Assembly: GCA_947088155.1 (NCBI GenBank)
Contig: CAMUFL010000005.1
Span: 1 to 64,000, forward strand
DNA: 64,000 bases
Source: an uncultured Gardnerella sp.
GTDB taxonomy: Bacteria > Actinomycetota > Actinomycetes > Actinomycetales > Bifidobacteriaceae
Direction: 5' to 3'
This document shows positions 55,001 to 63,091 of the stretch, piece after piece (the first letter of the stretch is position 1; each line of letters opens with the position of its first letter). The position numbers were made by a program, and so were the translations under genes. The notes beneath the pieces are model-generated. The model was not told the DNA's origin. It searched no databases and worked only from the letters and a program-made list of their open reading frames with translations.

Positions 55001-55286
55001 TATGCAAGCATTGAAAGCATTGCAATCTGAGCATTTTATAAGCGACGAGGATGCTGAAGTTTTAAGCCGCTGCTGGCATATGTGTTCTGCAGTGCGCAAC
55101 GCAAACTTCTTGTGGTCTGGCTCAATGGCTCGCGCAGATATTATTCCAACTGACTCGTATTCTTTGGGCGGAATCGCAACTTACCTTGGCTATGAGCCGA
55201 ATCAGGGCCGCGTTTTTGAAAACGATCTTTTAGCAACCATGCGTCAGTGCCGCGAAATCATGTCTCGTCTTTTCTACGCTCGCTAA
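52098..55286 (+). CDS. glnE: Bifunctional glutamine synthetase adenylyltransferase/deadenylase
   Basis: Controls glutamine synthetase by adding and removing AMP. It contains two nucleotidyltransferase domains. The N-terminal deadenylase is seen as AIIAMGKLGAQEINYVSDID with LRPEGKDGPLVRRLDSHREY. The C-terminal adenylylase is IIALGRYGGREVNFCSDADI with LRPEGKDGPLVRSLESCENY. Each is followed by the KLGKGGLRDVEFTVQMLQL / KLGRGGLSDVEWTVQLMQL helical segment. The 1062-aa length is normal for actinobacteria. The ATG at 52098 has no clear ribosome binding site. No glnA in the window. Confidence 0.97.
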   Translation: MESANRTDSTTTETNCNESSTNSSALTSRSLIKAGFARPDAARCAMMAIRKNCNKISFETLLRSALTVEDPDSALLSLQDLSEAYPEIINNISTSNSQISDSLTSLMQVLGASNALAMFMRTRPNLIKAAANDPNHLFAMTREERVKDLLEAIQAYTATVVSSESSDSNTIYLTSLGFAQAVSALRARYREHVAAIMAADLASADPVEVQPDISRKLSDAADAVLEAALSISRGQVTGSSACRFAIIAMGKLGAQEINYVSDIDLIYVVEPADLSNKQNQDAALRVGVSMAMVLQKVCQSVVMGSVEPPLWQIDTALRPEGKDGPLVRRLDSHREYYEKWASSWEFQALLKSRPAAGDTDLGKAYRDMVEPFIWKASGREHFVADCQHMRQRVESLIPASQRDLDMKLGKGGLRDVEFTVQMLQLVHGSEDESLRVRDTISALQALAQGGYVSRSQAALLAEHYRFERVLEHRQQMWSMHRTHLFPDLGAQGNGGLDRARTISTEQLNNNEQICRLARAVRLRPEELVARFDKARREIRHLHKDIYYRPMLPINAQTDADPIVLSPEAARARFASIGFADARAAQLHVEALTEGLSRAAKIHRILLPAVLKWLGDGQNPDMGLLAWRRLAERFGGKNTYLGFLRDSPSAAQRLCHVLADSRYLGDAMMQSMQSITWLGDDEALSARDRASLDMQTSAMVARYASNIADFAQSLRALRRQEIERVALAWMCGLIDDDTSMLAMSDVFDAILDATLQWSMREAVSVMNLNAPQAEIAIIALGRYGGREVNFCSDADIMVIYKPVGEVCDLNTAHRFAQKTVDILRNILQGPLTLEPKIMVDLDLRPEGKDGPLVRSLESCENYYRQWSSTWEHQALLRARFAAGSKELADALLDGVVNELRYAANPLSDSQLAEIRKLKARMEAERLPRGVSRDRHLKLGRGGLSDVEWTVQLMQLQYASKHESLRVVGTMQALKALQSEHFISDEDAEVLSRCWHMCSAVRNANFLWSGSMARADIIPTDSYSLGGIATYLGYEPNQGRVFENDLLATMRQCREIMSRLFYAR

Positions 55287-55315
55287 TCATTTCATCTTTA
55301 GTCACTTTACATTTA

Positions 55316-55344
55316 TTGTTGCATTATTTGTTTTAAGTTATAAT
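55316..55344 (+). promoter_or_regulatory. Promoter of the toxin-antitoxin operon
   Basis: -35 TTGTTG (55316-55321), 17-nt spacer, perfect -10 TATAAT (55339-55344). A near-ideal GGGAGGTGA ribosome binding site follows at 55353-55361. Confidence 0.75.
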
Positions 55345-55367
55345 TACAAGACGGGAGGTGATTTTTA

Positions 55368-55601
55368 ATGAAAAATGCAGTAATAAGTAATGATGTAAAA
55401 GAAAGAGCTAACTCTTCAGTTTTTTATGCTGATGCTTCTGCAACTATAAGACAAGCAGTCAGTAGTGAAAATTTAGAAGAAAATGACGAATTATTATCTA
55501 CTGATTTTGCTGCAAAACTTATGCATAGTTATAAGCAGTCAGTTTCTGGTTTAGCACGCCCATATGCGGATGTTTTTGCTGAGTTAGAAAAGGGCTTGTA
55601 A
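55368..55601 (+). CDS. Antitoxin of a type II toxin-antitoxin pair
   Basis: A 77-aa protein. It has no family signature I can name with certainty, but its size, its position directly upstream of a ParE/RelE-like gene, and its helical C-terminus (AAKLMHSYKQSVSGLARPYADVFAELEKGL, of which the last part likely wraps the toxin) mark it as the antitoxin. The N-terminal half may bind DNA. Its TAA stop overlaps the toxin ATG by one base (TAATG), which couples translation. The strong ribosome binding site favours excess antitoxin. Confidence 0.85.
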   Translation: MKNAVISNDVKERANSSVFYADASATIRQAVSSENLEENDELLSTDFAAKLMHSYKQSVSGLARPYADVFAELEKGL

Positions 55602-55933
55602 TGAGTTCTTTTAATATTCTTGTTACTCAAGATGCAGAAAATGATTTAAAAAATATAAGAGACTATATTGCATCTAATATTTCTAAGAAAACTTCCGTAA
55701 GAATTATTAATCTTATTAAATCTAGTATTGAAAGACTGTCTCTTTTCCCTCAGTTTGCGCCTGCAGTCAAGTATGAGCCTTGGAATTCACTTGGCGTGCG
55801 TCGTATAGTTGTAAAGAATTTTCTTGTTTATTACAGAGTTGTTTTAGAAGAAAATACAGTTTATATTTTGAAGGTTACTTATGGTAGGCGTAATCAACAA
55901 ACTGTATTGGAACAAATAGATTTATTGGATTGA
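55601..55933 (+). CDS. ParE/RelE family toxin
   Basis: A 110-aa protein of the ParE/RelE fold. The N-terminal ILVTQDAENDLKNIRDYIAS, the middle IKSSIERLSLFPQFAPAV, and VRRIVVKNFLVYYRVVLEENTVYILKVTYGRRN match the family, in which the mRNA interferases (RelE) or gyrase poisons (ParE) share this order. The helix pair with DYIAS and the LFPQFAP turn are more ParE-like. Which target it hits cannot be settled by eye. It forms an operon with the antitoxin. Confidence 0.9.
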   Translation: MSSFNILVTQDAENDLKNIRDYIASNISKKTSVRIINLIKSSIERLSLFPQFAPAVKYEPWNSLGVRRIVVKNFLVYYRVVLEENTVYILKVTYGRRNQQTVLEQIDLLD

Positions 55934-56018
55934 ATGCTTATTAAATGTTGCATAATAAGTTATAGTTGTTCGCCACTCCGTATATAAATTCGTCAACGCT
56001 AATCAGTAAAATTACGTA

Positions 56019-56055
56019 GGTCGCGTGTGGTTGCGACCGTCTTGCCAATTGACGG
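56019..56055 (+). promoter_or_regulatory. Overlapping hairpins in the pyr operon leader
   Basis: GGTCGC (56019-56024) can pair with GCGACC (56033-56038). CCGTC (56037-56041) can pair with GACGG (56051-56055) just before the ribosome binding site. The two stems share two bases, so they compete. I see no PyrR-type binding loop and no T-run. A regulatory role is speculative. Confidence 0.35.
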
Positions 56056-56074
56056 AAGGTGAGCGGTACTTATT

Positions 56075-57310
56075 ATGACGAACGCAATTTCTAGTTCTTT
56101 GCATCAAACTTTTTCTCGCAGCACAATTGCAAATTCTCTAGCTGGCAAAAGTGTTGTTACATTAGATGATATTTCAACTGCGCAAATACGAATGCTCTTA
56201 GACAAAGCGCGATACATTGATTCGCACCGTAAAGAAGTGGCTCACACTTGCGATGGCAGAGTGTTGGCCACTCTTTTTTATGAGCCGAGCACGCGCACTC
56301 GCTTAAGCTTCGAAACAGCAATGCTGCGTTTAGGTGGAAAGGTAATCGGTTTTGCAGGTGCGCAACTTTCTAGTGCAAGCAAGGGTGAAACTGTAAACGA
56401 TACTTTGAAAGTCGTGTCTAATTATGTTGATGTTGTTGCAATGCGTCACCCAAAGGAGGGTGCTGCTTTTGTTGCAACGCAAGCTGTGAGCACGCCTATT
56501 ATTAACGCAGGTGACGGCGGCCACATGCACCCAACTCAAACTCTTGCAGACTTGGCAACTATTCTCGCGCGTTTTGGTCGCCTTAATAATCTCACTGTCG
56601 GCTTGTGTGGCGACTTAACTTATGGACGCACAGTTCACTCGCTTATTGAAACTTTGTGCCGCTTTGGAAACGTTCATTTTGTGCTGATTAGCCCGGATGA
56701 GCTTAAAACTCCGCAGTACGTAATCGACCGCATTAATGACACTCCTTCGTGCACTTACGAAGAAACTCGCGACTTGATGGAAGTTATTGGCAAGCTTGAC
56801 GTGCTTTACATGACCCGCGTGCAAGAAGAGCGTTTTACGGATCGCGAGCAATACTTGCGACTTCGTGACACGTACATTTTGACTGAAGAAAAATTGCAAA
56901 AAGCAAAGTCGCATATGCCTGTGCTGCATCCGCTTCCTCGAATTAACGAGATTTCTGTTGACGTTGATGACGATCCTCGCGCAGCATATTTTGAGCAGGT
57001 TAAAAACGGTATGCTTATGCGTATGGCTTTGGAAAGTTCCGTTCTTGGAGACGAGCTTTGCGGCTACGAACCAACTGATTTTGTAAACGTGCCAGAAGAC
57101 GAATTGCAAGCAGTTGACGCACACGGAATTTCATTAACGGATCCTCGCGTGCACGTAACAGACGTGAATGCGCCTGAAGATCTTACTTGCCCGAATCCTC
57201 GTTGCATAACAAACAGCGAACTAACTCTTAAATGTAAGTTCTACAAAGCTGATTCCGTAAGGCAAGAGTATCGTTGCATGTATTGCGACGAAGAAGCAGA
57301 AACTAAATAA
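56075..57310 (+). CDS. pyrB: Aspartate carbamoyltransferase fused to the PyrI zinc domain
   Basis: Condenses carbamoyl phosphate with aspartate. Residues ~20-320 form the catalytic chain: EPSTRTRLSFETAMLRLGG (carbamoyl phosphate loop), HPTQTLADL, LYMTRVQEERF, VLHPLPRINE. About 90 extra residues follow. After a ~45-residue linker they contain a zinc site with cysteines 372, 377, 401 and 404 (CPNPRC...YRCMYC), which resembles the C-terminal domain of the regulatory chain PyrI. The PyrI N-terminal nucleotide-binding domain is absent from the protein and from the neighbourhood. The frame is intact. GGAAGGTGAG is upstream. First gene of the pyr operon. Confidence 0.93.
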   Translation: MTNAISSSLHQTFSRSTIANSLAGKSVVTLDDISTAQIRMLLDKARYIDSHRKEVAHTCDGRVLATLFYEPSTRTRLSFETAMLRLGGKVIGFAGAQLSSASKGETVNDTLKVVSNYVDVVAMRHPKEGAAFVATQAVSTPIINAGDGGHMHPTQTLADLATILARFGRLNNLTVGLCGDLTYGRTVHSLIETLCRFGNVHFVLISPDELKTPQYVIDRINDTPSCTYEETRDLMEVIGKLDVLYMTRVQEERFTDREQYLRLRDTYILTEEKLQKAKSHMPVLHPLPRINEISVDVDDDPRAAYFEQVKNGMLMRMALESSVLGDELCGYEPTDFVNVPEDELQAVDAHGISLTDPRVHVTDVNAPEDLTCPNPRCITNSELTLKCKFYKADSVRQEYRCMYCDEEAETK

Positions 57311-57365
57311 AAAATTTAATAATATTATTATATAACTGTAAAAATTACGCAAAACCAGGAGTGAA

Positions 57366-58778
57366 ATGAACGAATCAGGCACCTTAACTTTGCGCAATAT
57401 CTCTGTGTGGGATACTGGCGAACGTATTGATCTTATTGTTGATGGCGTTCGTCAGGATGCCCTTATAGAGCAGAATGCGCGCGTTACTGGCGATATTGAC
57501 GCAAGTGATTGGGTTGTTGCTCCTGGTTTTGCAGATCCGCATGTGCATTTTAGAGATCCAGGTCAAACAGCAAAAGAAACAATGATGACCGGCAGTGAGG
57601 CTGCGGCGGCTGGCGGTTATACGCAAGTTTTGATTATGCCAAATACTGTTCCAGCTCTTGACGGCGAGCCTTGGGAAGATGCTCCATTTGATGTAGATAA
57701 TGTAGTTGACTATTTGCAGCGCTATGGTTGCATTTACGGCGTAAAATTGCCAGTTCGCTACGATTTGAGCGTGTGCGCATCATTGGGGCGTAAAGGCTTA
57801 AAACCAAGCAATATTGAGCTTTGGAAAAAGTATGTTGCTGGAATCGACGATGACGAAAAAACTTCTCCTATGAAAAAGCACCCGATTACTGCTATAAGCG
57901 ACGACGGTGCTGCAGTGCCTGAACCGATTTTGCGAGATGTGTTAGCTATGGCAAAACAAACTGGTTTGCCATTCGTGGAGCATTGTGAGCATCATAATAC
58001 GGGAGCTGTGAACGAGGGTCCGGTCGCAAAAATGCTTGGTGTTGGTGGAATTCCAGCTTCTACTGAGCTTGCAATTGTTCAGCGAGATATTGATGCTTCC
58101 CGCGAAACTGGCGTACATGTGCATTTCCAGCATGTGAGCACTGCTGCTGCGTTTGAAGCTATTCGTAAGGCAAAGAAAGAGGGTTTGCCGATTACGTGCG
58201 AAACTGCGCCTCACTATCTAGCTTTGTGTGATGAGGATGTTTTGCGATATGGTGCTATGGCTAAGATGAATCCTCCTCTTCGTTCAAAAGCGGATCGTCA
58301 AGCAACGCTCGCTGCTATTGCGGATGGCACAATTGACATGATTGCAACAGATCACGCGCCTCACACTGCGGAAGAAAAGTCAGGAAATTTTGCAAGCACT
58401 CCTAACGGAATTATTGGGCTTGAGTGCGCGTATGGTGTGTGCCGCAAAGTGCTTGTTGATGCAGGATATACGGACGATAAGCATTTAATCGAATTAATGG
58501 CAGTAAATCCAATGCAATTGATGAGCAGAAGACCTACTGATATTGCGGCTTTGCTTAATGTTTCTTCGCGATGCGCAAACAAGCGAACGCTGCGTTTAAG
58601 TATTACTGAACACCCTGAAAACGTTGATTTAGTGCTGATTAATATGCGCGAAAATTGGGCGGTTGACGCAAATTCGTTCCATTCAAAAGCTCGAAATACT
58701 CCTTTTGATGGATGGCAACTTACAGGAAGGCCTGTTGCGACGATTATTGGTTCAGAAATTGCTTTCTCGAGAATGTGA
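57366..58778 (+). CDS. pyrC: Dihydroorotase
   Basis: Zinc amidohydrolase closing carbamoyl aspartate to dihydroorotate. The metal motif is DPHVHFRDPGQTAKE. The third and fourth metal/active-site regions are FVEHCEHHN and VHFQHVSTAAAFEAI, and the catalytic aspartate motif is MIATDHAPHTAEEK. At 470 aa it is a class I (PyrC type I/PyrX-like) enzyme, somewhat longer than the 420-430 aa norm. GGAG precedes the ATG at 57366. It lies 55 bp after pyrB. Confidence 0.95.
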   Translation: MNESGTLTLRNISVWDTGERIDLIVDGVRQDALIEQNARVTGDIDASDWVVAPGFADPHVHFRDPGQTAKETMMTGSEAAAAGGYTQVLIMPNTVPALDGEPWEDAPFDVDNVVDYLQRYGCIYGVKLPVRYDLSVCASLGRKGLKPSNIELWKKYVAGIDDDEKTSPMKKHPITAISDDGAAVPEPILRDVLAMAKQTGLPFVEHCEHHNTGAVNEGPVAKMLGVGGIPASTELAIVQRDIDASRETGVHVHFQHVSTAAAFEAIRKAKKEGLPITCETAPHYLALCDEDVLRYGAMAKMNPPLRSKADRQATLAAIADGTIDMIATDHAPHTAEEKSGNFASTPNGIIGLECAYGVCRKVLVDAGYTDDKHLIELMAVNPMQLMSRRPTDIAALLNVSSRCANKRTLRLSITEHPENVDLVLINMRENWAVDANSFHSKARNTPFDGWQLTGRPVATIIGSEIAFSRM

Positions 58779-58812
58779 TTGATTAAATATAAATTTGGAA
58801 TGGTAGTAAATT

Positions 58813-59856
58813 ATGGACGAACTTATTGAAGCGATTGCAGCCAAGCAAAATCCTAGCGTTGTGGGCTTGGATCCTAAGCCTGGAATTGTTCCTGCCGAAA
58901 TTATTAGCTCTCTTGCGGACGAAGTTTTGCAAGAAGTAGAAGGCGAGGATGCGCTGCCAACGCTTTTAGCTACAGCTTATTTTGAGTTTAATCGTGCGAT
59001 TATTGACGCGGTTTCGGATATTGTGCCGGCAGTAAAGCCGCAAATCGCTATGTACGAGGCGCTTGGTCCTGCAGGTATCGATACTTACGCAATGACCTGC
59101 GAATACGCAAAATCGCAAGGATTAGTTGTAATAGGTGACGCAAAGCGCGGAGATATTGGCTCTACAGCTGGTCAGTATGCGGCTCATTTAAGCGGCTTCG
59201 CTAATCTTTCTGCATATTTTGAAGACGAAAATGCGACTGATAACGCACTGCCACAATCTCTTAAAAATCTTCTAAAAAGCTCTAAAAATCTTGACGTTTG
59301 GCATGAAGATTCGCTTACAGTAAACCCTTATATGGGTTCGGATGGAGTGAAGCCTTTTATCGATGAAGCATTAGCGCACGATAAAAGCATTTTTGTGCTG
59401 CTTCGCACTTCGAATCCTTCTAGCAAGGAGCTACAGGAGCTTATTTTGCAAGATGGCAAGCCAGTGTATGAGCATATGGCGGATTTGATTGAGAACTGGG
59501 GTGCTTCAAGCATTGGCAAGCACGGTTATTCAAGAGTTGGCGCAGTTGTAGGTGCCACGCATCCGCAGGAGGGCAAGCATTTGCGCGAGATTATGCCGCA
59601 CACTTTCTTCCTTGTTCCAGGCTATGGCGCTCAAGGCGGTACAGCTCAAGATGTTGCTGGAATGTTTGATGCAAATTCTGAAGGCGCTATTGTAAATTCT
59701 TCGCGCGGTATTATTGGTGCTTGGAAAAAGTCTGAAGATTACGCTAAAAATCAAGGTCATATGTCTCTCGATGACATTCTTGATATTGTGCGTGATTCTG
59801 CAGCTGTTGCTGCGAAAAATATGCGTGACGACTTGCGAAATGCAGTGTATCGCTAG
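58813..59856 (+). CDS. pyrF: Orotidine 5'-phosphate decarboxylase (type 2)
   Basis: Removes CO2 from OMP to give UMP. The catalytic Lys-Asp array appears as GLVVIGDAKRGDIGSTA, with SVVGLDPKPGIVP, VKPQIAMYEALGPAGI and VPGYGAQGGTAQDVAG typical of the type 2 (PyrF/UMPS-like actinobacterial) group. At 347 aa it is longer than the usual 270-310, with an insertion around residues 135-165 (EDENATDNALPQSLKNLLKS). The start is ATG 58813. It lies 34 bp after pyrC. Confidence 0.95.
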   Translation: MDELIEAIAAKQNPSVVGLDPKPGIVPAEIISSLADEVLQEVEGEDALPTLLATAYFEFNRAIIDAVSDIVPAVKPQIAMYEALGPAGIDTYAMTCEYAKSQGLVVIGDAKRGDIGSTAGQYAAHLSGFANLSAYFEDENATDNALPQSLKNLLKSSKNLDVWHEDSLTVNPYMGSDGVKPFIDEALAHDKSIFVLLRTSNPSSKELQELILQDGKPVYEHMADLIENWGASSIGKHGYSRVGAVVGATHPQEGKHLREIMPHTFFLVPGYGAQGGTAQDVAGMFDANSEGAIVNSSRGIIGAWKKSEDYAKNQGHMSLDDILDIVRDSAAVAAKNMRDDLRNAVYR

Positions 59857-59950
59857 AATGTATAACTAAAATAAATATAACTAAAAATATAATTAAAATT
59901 AAAAATAAAACGCAACGGTACAAAACACATACAAGGGTAGGGGAAACCAC

Positions 59951-60847
59951 ATGAGTGATGGCATGTTTATTCCAACGCGAAAAGCCTCTGGAAACGCCAT
60001 AATTACGTTACGTGAAGACGCTTTTGATTCTTCCGGCTCAAGTTCTGCAGACGAAAGCAATAATGCAAAATATTCGCGCCTTTGGGGGCGCAGAGCTGTA
60101 GAAGTACTCAATAATGAGAAGCTAGACGAAGGCGTGTACCGTTTAACTTTGCGAGATTCTGAGATTGCTAAAAAAGCTGCTCCTGCGCAATTTGTGAACT
60201 TGTATTCCCCTGACCCAACTGCTATGCTTCCGCGTCCTTTTGGAGTTGCAAGCGTAGAAGGCGATACTTTTACTTTGATTTTTGCTGTGATTGGCAAAGG
60301 CACTGCTAAGTTTGCTGAGCTTAAACCAGGAGATAGCATTGACGCTCTTGGACCTTTGGGACTTGGCTTTAATATTTCCAAACCTGCACATTATGTGTTG
60401 GTAAGTGGCGGCTTGGGTGTGCCACCTATTTTGTGTGCTGCTCAAGCGCTTTCAAAGCGTGAAGATTCTAGTGTAACGGCAGTGCTTGGCTACCGTAATA
60501 AGCGTTTTGCAGATGATTTAACGAAAGAATATATTTCAGACGTACACAGTATTACAAATGCTGAAGGAACTGTTATTACACTTCTTGACGAACTTGAAAA
60601 AGTTAAGCATTTTGATTTCGAAGACGATTTGCCAACGGTTATTTTGTCTTGTGGTCCTTTGCCTATGATGAAAGCTGTAGCTCACTGGGCACATGAAAGA
60701 AATATTGAGTGCCAGCTCAGTTTAGAAGCGCGTATGGGTTGCGGATACGGAACTTGCGTTGCTTGCGTTGTTGACACTTTGGAAGGCAGGCTGAAAGTTT
60801 GCAACGACGGTCCTGTTTTTGATGCGAATCGTTTGGGTTGGGAGTAA
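59951..60847 (+). CDS. pyrK: Dihydroorotate dehydrogenase B electron-transfer subunit
   Basis: FAD/[2Fe-2S] subunit that passes electrons from PyrD to NAD+. The FAD motif is LPRPFGVASVEGDTF. The NAD region has VLVSGGLGVPPILCAAQAL and VILSCGPLPMMKAVAHW. The iron-sulphur cysteines lie in EARMGCGYGTCVACVVDT, with the last in LKVCNDGPVF. A ~45-residue N-terminal extension precedes the beta-barrel. Start at ATG 59951 after GTAGGGGAA. Followed at once by pyrD. Confidence 0.95.
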   Translation: MSDGMFIPTRKASGNAIITLREDAFDSSGSSSADESNNAKYSRLWGRRAVEVLNNEKLDEGVYRLTLRDSEIAKKAAPAQFVNLYSPDPTAMLPRPFGVASVEGDTFTLIFAVIGKGTAKFAELKPGDSIDALGPLGLGFNISKPAHYVLVSGGLGVPPILCAAQALSKREDSSVTAVLGYRNKRFADDLTKEYISDVHSITNAEGTVITLLDELEKVKHFDFEDDLPTVILSCGPLPMMKAVAHWAHERNIECQLSLEARMGCGYGTCVACVVDTLEGRLKVCNDGPVFDANRLGWE

Positions 60848-60852
60848 AAAAT

Positions 60853-61854
60853 ATGAGTGCTGTAAATAATGCCGAAAATAATTCTGTAAATAACGCAAAT
60901 TCCGTAACAAATTCCGCTGAAACTTTTGGTTTTGACACTAGCCACGTTTGGAAGCACCCAACTCAAGTCGCAGGCGTTAAGTGGAAAAACATGGTTGGAA
61001 CTGCTTCTGGAACTTTCCAGCTTGCAGCTTGCCGACGCTTTTACGACGTAAGCCAACTCGGCGCAATTTGTACAAAAGGTGTTTCTCCTGTTCCGTGGGA
61101 AGGAAATCCTTCTCCGCGCACTGCAGAATCTCCTTCTGGAATGGTAAACGCAGTTGGATTGCAAAATCCTGGTGTCGACCATTATTTAGTAGACGAGTTG
61201 CCGAAACTAAAATCCATGGGAGCACTTGTTATTACTAATGTTGCAGGTCACAGTGACGACGATTATGCGCAAGTTGTTGAAAAGCTTGCAGATTCTGCGG
61301 CCGACATGCTTGAAATTAATGTAAGCTGCCCAAACGTGACTCACGGCGGAATGAGCGTTGGCACTGATCCGGTTGCATTGCACCGCTTAATTAAGCGTCT
61401 TCGCGCAATGACAAGCAAGCCAATGATTGTAAAAATGACGCCAAATGTGACGGATATCGTTTCGATTTGCAAAGCTGCAGTTGATGCTGGAGCGGATGCT
61501 TTAAGCATGATTAACACGCTAGTTGGTTTGCGAATTGATATTCGAACAGGCGAGCCTATTATTGCAAATCGCACGGGCGGTGTTTCCGGTCCTGCTATTT
61601 TCCCGATTGGACTTGGGTTTGTGTGGCGAGTGCGTCAAGCTATGCCAGATATTCCAATTATTGGCATTGGTGGCATTGATTCTGGCGAAAAAGCTTTGGA
61701 ATACTTGTATGCTGGCGCGAATGCTGTAGAAGTTGGTGCTGCTGCTTTGGTGGATCCTACTGCTCCTATTCGCATTGCTCGCGAGCTTGACGATTTGCTT
61801 GATTCTCGTCCAAAGCTTGCGTCTTTACTCGCTGAAGGCAAAACTTGGCGCTGA
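60853..61854 (+). CDS. pyrD: Dihydroorotate dehydrogenase B, catalytic subunit
   Basis: FMN enzyme oxidising dihydroorotate to orotate. Type 1B is indicated by the active-site cysteine in LEINVSCPNVTHGG and by the adjacent pyrK. Other motifs: KNMVGTASGTF, GLQNPGVDHYL, KMTPNVTDIVSI, RTGGVSGPAIFPIGL, and IGIGGIDSGEKALEYLYAGA. A ~25-residue Asn-rich N-terminal extension is unusual. The ATG at 60853 follows GGGAG; a TTG at 60838 overlapping pyrK is less likely. Confidence 0.96.
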   Translation: MSAVNNAENNSVNNANSVTNSAETFGFDTSHVWKHPTQVAGVKWKNMVGTASGTFQLAACRRFYDVSQLGAICTKGVSPVPWEGNPSPRTAESPSGMVNAVGLQNPGVDHYLVDELPKLKSMGALVITNVAGHSDDDYAQVVEKLADSAADMLEINVSCPNVTHGGMSVGTDPVALHRLIKRLRAMTSKPMIVKMTPNVTDIVSICKAAVDAGADALSMINTLVGLRIDIRTGEPIIANRTGGVSGPAIFPIGLGFVWRVRQAMPDIPIIGIGGIDSGEKALEYLYAGANAVEVGAAALVDPTAPIRIARELDDLLDSRPKLASLLAEGKTWR

Positions 61855-61916
61855 AATTAAGTATTTAAAAAGTATTTAGAAAGTATTTAAAATCATTTTA
61901 AGAAAGAGAGCTAATT

Positions 61917-62609
61917 ATGGCAGAATTAGACGAACGTTTTACAAAGTTTTTGCTTGATTCAGGTGCGCTTAAATTTGGTGACTTTACGCTGAAATCTGGT
62001 CGTCAATCACCTTATTTTATTAACGCTGGTGCTTTTGACGACGGCATGAAAATCGCAAATCTAGGCGCATACTACGCTGAGCGCGTTGTTGCAGCAATCG
62101 AAGATGGCAAACTTCCGCAAGATATCGACACTGTTTTCGGCCCTGCTTATAAAGGTATTCCGCTGGCAGTTTCTACGGCAATGGCTTTGACGAATAATCA
62201 TAATATGCCTGTTGGTTTTACTTTCGATCGCAAAGAGCGAAAGGATCATGGCGACGGCGGAATTATGGTTGGAAAACCGTTAAAAGACGGCATGAAAGTT
62301 CTGTTAGTTGACGATGTGATGACCGCTGGAACCGCAGTTCGCGAAACTTTGCCAAAGCTTAAAGCGGAAGCAAATGTGCAAGTTGTTGGCTTGATTTTGG
62401 CAGTAGACAGAATGGAACGCACGAAAGACAGCGAGCTTTCTGCAGTAAAAGCAGTAGAGCAGGAGTTTGGCTTCCCAGTTTTGCCAATTGCAAACGTGCG
62501 CGAAATTTTCGCTGCAGCAAAGCGCTTAGTTAATGCTGACGGTAAGCCAGTTATGGATGAGGAATTAGCTTCGCGTGCTGCAGATTACTTGCGTACGTAT
62601 GGTGCGTAA
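61917..62609 (+). CDS. pyrE: Orotate phosphoribosyltransferase
   Basis: Adds ribose 5-phosphate from PRPP to orotate. The PRPP-binding motif is VLLVDDVMTAGTAVRET. GDFTLKSGRQSPYFINAG and FGPAYKGIPLAVSTAMAL are also characteristic, as is FTFDRKERKDHGDGG. The length of 230 aa is normal. AAGAAAGAGAG precedes ATG 61917. It is the last gene of the pyr operon. Its last 25 bases overlap the end of the convergent yccF gene. Confidence 0.97.
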   Translation: MAELDERFTKFLLDSGALKFGDFTLKSGRQSPYFINAGAFDDGMKIANLGAYYAERVVAAIEDGKLPQDIDTVFGPAYKGIPLAVSTAMALTNNHNMPVGFTFDRKERKDHGDGGIMVGKPLKDGMKVLLVDDVMTAGTAVRETLPKLKAEANVQVVGLILAVDRMERTKDSELSAVKAVEQEFGFPVLPIANVREIFAAAKRLVNADGKPVMDEELASRAADYLRTYGA

Positions 62610-62974
62610 TTATCCTCTACAATTTCGGAACCAAACGGCCACAACGCAAGTTTTGCCATTTTGAAAGATTGTATGCCAAATGGAATGCCAACAATTGTGC
62701 AGCAGCAAATGAATCCTGAAACGATATAGCCTAATGCAAGCATTGGTCCAATGAAAAATACAATCCATAGTATGTTCCAAATTGTGCTAGTGCCGCCTTG
62801 GTAAATAACATGTTTTCCAAATGGCGTGAGCGTGAGCTTTGCCATTTTGAATGCTTGAATACCGAATGGTATGCCAATAACGGTTATGCAAAGGAGGAAA
62901 CTTATAAATAACCAGCTTGCAGCAATGAAAAGACCGCCGAATATCAGCCACACAATATTGCCAAGAAGTTTCAT
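62585..62974 (-). CDS. YccF family membrane protein
   Basis: 129 aa, made of two copies of the YccF motif: VIGIPFGIQAFKMAKLTLTPFGKHV and IVGIPFGIQSFKMAKLALWPFGSE. Each follows hydrophobic helices (LFISFLLCITVIGIPF; LALGYIVSGFICCCTIVGIP). YccF proteins are inner-membrane proteins of unknown role, in some species linked to voltage-gated chloride-type or stress functions; nothing here tells which. The end overlaps the end of pyrE by 25 bases. Confidence 0.9.
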   Translation of the reverse strand: MKLLGNIVWLIFGGLFIAASWLFISFLLCITVIGIPFGIQAFKMAKLTLTPFGKHVIYQGGTSTIWNILWIVFFIGPMLALGYIVSGFICCCTIVGIPFGIQSFKMAKLALWPFGSEIVEDNYAPYVRK

Positions 62975-63091
62975 AAAAGTAGTATATAAGTTTTTTCAGT
63001 TTTAATGAAGTATGATTTTTGATAAGTGATTTATTGTAAGCGGGTTGTAAAATAATGCGTTGCAATAGATGCATTTGTTTAAAGGAAGAAT

